Shown here one piece after another: positions 63,372 through 64,000 of a stretch of DNA of 64,000 nucleotides (the first letter of the stretch is position 1; each line of letters starts with the position of its first letter). The position numbers and the translations under genes are program-made. The stretch lies in assembly GCA_942492625.1 (NCBI GenBank), contig CALOFM010000019.1, positions 1 through 64,000 of the forward strand. Direction: 5' to 3'. The DNA comes from Thiosymbion sp942492625. GTDB taxonomy: Bacteria; Pseudomonadota; Gammaproteobacteria; Chromatiales; Chromatiaceae. The notes under the pieces were generated by a model. The model ran no database searches, had not been told where the DNA came from, and was given only the letters and a program-made list of their open reading frames with translations.

Positions 63372-63587
63372 GAAGGACCCTCCGATTTGCTTGAGTTTGT
63401 GCTGATGCGCGGGCCCTGCCCTGCGCTGCCCATACAAGGTATATCTGTTACCCAAGAGATGCTAATGGGTATTGCTTATCCGCCTCATAGTCCATGCCTA
63501 TCGCACGCAGGCGCGCGACCTATTCCACCTTCGAAACAGGGGAACTACGTACACGCGTTCGCTCCGGTCCTGTAAACTTGTAACGTT

Positions 63588-64000
63588 ATGACTGAACATC
63601 AAGATTTCGCAGCGCTCCTGGACGAGCTAGAGCGCGAGCAAAAAGGCTCGCCTCAGCGCGACCTGAATGTGGGCGACAAGGTCCGCGGCAGGATTATCTC
63701 CATAACCCGCGAGCACGCGTTCGTTTCGCTCGGCGCCAAGTCCGAGGGCGCCATGGACGTCGACGCGTTGACCGACGCCGACGGCAAGCTGACGGTCGCC
63801 CTGGGAGATTCGCTCGAGGCCATCGTCATCGAGAAGGACGAGCAAACCGGGACGCTCGTGCTCGGCAGCAAGGGCGGCAGCCACCTGCACGGCAGCGCCG
63901 AGATCGAGAACGCCTACGCCAACCGACTTCCGGTGGAAGGGCTGGTGACCGGCGTCACCAAGGGGGGCGTCGAGGTACAGATCGCCGGTCAGCGCGGATT
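63588..64000 (+). CDS. S1 RNA-binding domain protein, N-terminal part (truncated by the window end)
   Basis: The ATG at 63588 starts MTEHQDFAALLDELEREQKG and leads into an S1 domain (DLNVGDKVRGRIISITREHAFVSLGAKSEGAM; partly quoted) and a second one (GLVTGVTKGGVEVQIAGQRGF) at the window end. This order is that of S1-like proteins, either ribosomal protein S1 relatives or the smaller S1-domain RNA-binding proteins. Further C-terminal sequence is outside the window. Confidence 0.85.
   Translation, partial: MTEHQDFAALLDELEREQKGSPQRDLNVGDKVRGRIISITREHAFVSLGAKSEGAMDVDALTDADGKLTVALGDSLEAIVIEKDEQTGTLVLGSKGGSHLHGSAEIENAYANRLPVEGLVTGVTKGGVEVQIAGQRG

Noticed and set aside
1..64000. CRISPR array, rRNA or tRNA genes
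   Set aside because: No regularly spaced direct repeats and no tRNA-like cloverleaf or rRNA sequence were seen on either strand by eye.

Overview
The window looks like a chromosomal segment of a moderately GC-rich gammaproteobacterium with a respiratory, metal-exposed lifestyle. Support comes from a fimT-pilV-pilW-pilX-pilY1-pilE minor-pilin cluster, a CusAB-type copper/silver efflux pair, SCO1 and PCu(A)C copper chaperones, several multiheme c-type cytochromes, a sigma-54 activator, and a rubrerythrin/Fe-S oxidoreductase/DUF3501 operon. The genus cannot be fixed from the sequence alone; a sulfur- or nitrogen-cycling marine-type lineage would fit.

Layout. (1) 0.2-6.7 kb: a PhnD-like binding protein and a cupin, divergent from a winged-helix/TPR regulator, then a large DUF1353-S41 protease fusion. 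(2) 7.3-19.4 kb: an accessory region headed by a complete tyrosine recombinase. It holds small orphan genes (kinase-like, PH-domain, FKBP-like, DUF4357, a HEPN-motif protein, HEAT-like) separated by long gene-poor gaps that contain degenerate copies of one intergenic repeat. A broken copy of the integrase 5' end lies at 17.9 kb. (3) 19.5-22.9 kb: gamma-glutamyltransferase-like and CinA-like genes. (4) 23.2-28.4 kb: a REP-associated transposase (RAYT) with REP-like sequences, then an AT-richer run of small genes separated by imperfect inverted repeats built like integron attC sites. Several of these genes are frameshifted. (5) 28.7-32.3 kb: a CMD-Rieske fusion and a subtilase with two PPC domains. 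(6) 32.4-38.2 kb: cusA, cusB and small copper-associated membrane or secreted proteins. (7) 38.4-46.8 kb: a LOG-family protein, a decayed PhoX gene, a sigma-54 activator with a TauE/SafE-like membrane protein, a porin preceded by a near-consensus sigma-54 promoter, a periplasmic DsrE protein, Sco and PCu(A)C copper chaperones, and a beta-carbonic anhydrase. (8) 47.5-55.0 kb: the minor-pilin operon, whose PilY1-like protein has an unusual nested domain. (9) 55.2-64 kb: an orphan FeoC, a pentaheme cytochrome divergent from an octaheme HAO-like cytochrome plus a NapC/NrfH-type tetraheme partner, a diheme peroxidase, the rubrerythrin operon, and the start of an S1-domain protein.

How the parts may work together (inference). 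Copper efflux, copper chaperones and the c-type cytochromes serve a periplasmic redox system. The octaheme, tetraheme and pentaheme set parallels the HAO/cM552/c554 module of nitrifiers and the HAO/NrfH-like pairs of nitrite reducers. The accessory regions at 7-19 kb and 23-28 kb look like recombination hot spots carrying uncharacterised cargo. The most promising leads are the attC-like cassette array without a visible integrase, the HEPN plus DUF4357 pair, the sigma-54/porin locus, the nested PilY1 protein and the HAO-like cytochrome locus.
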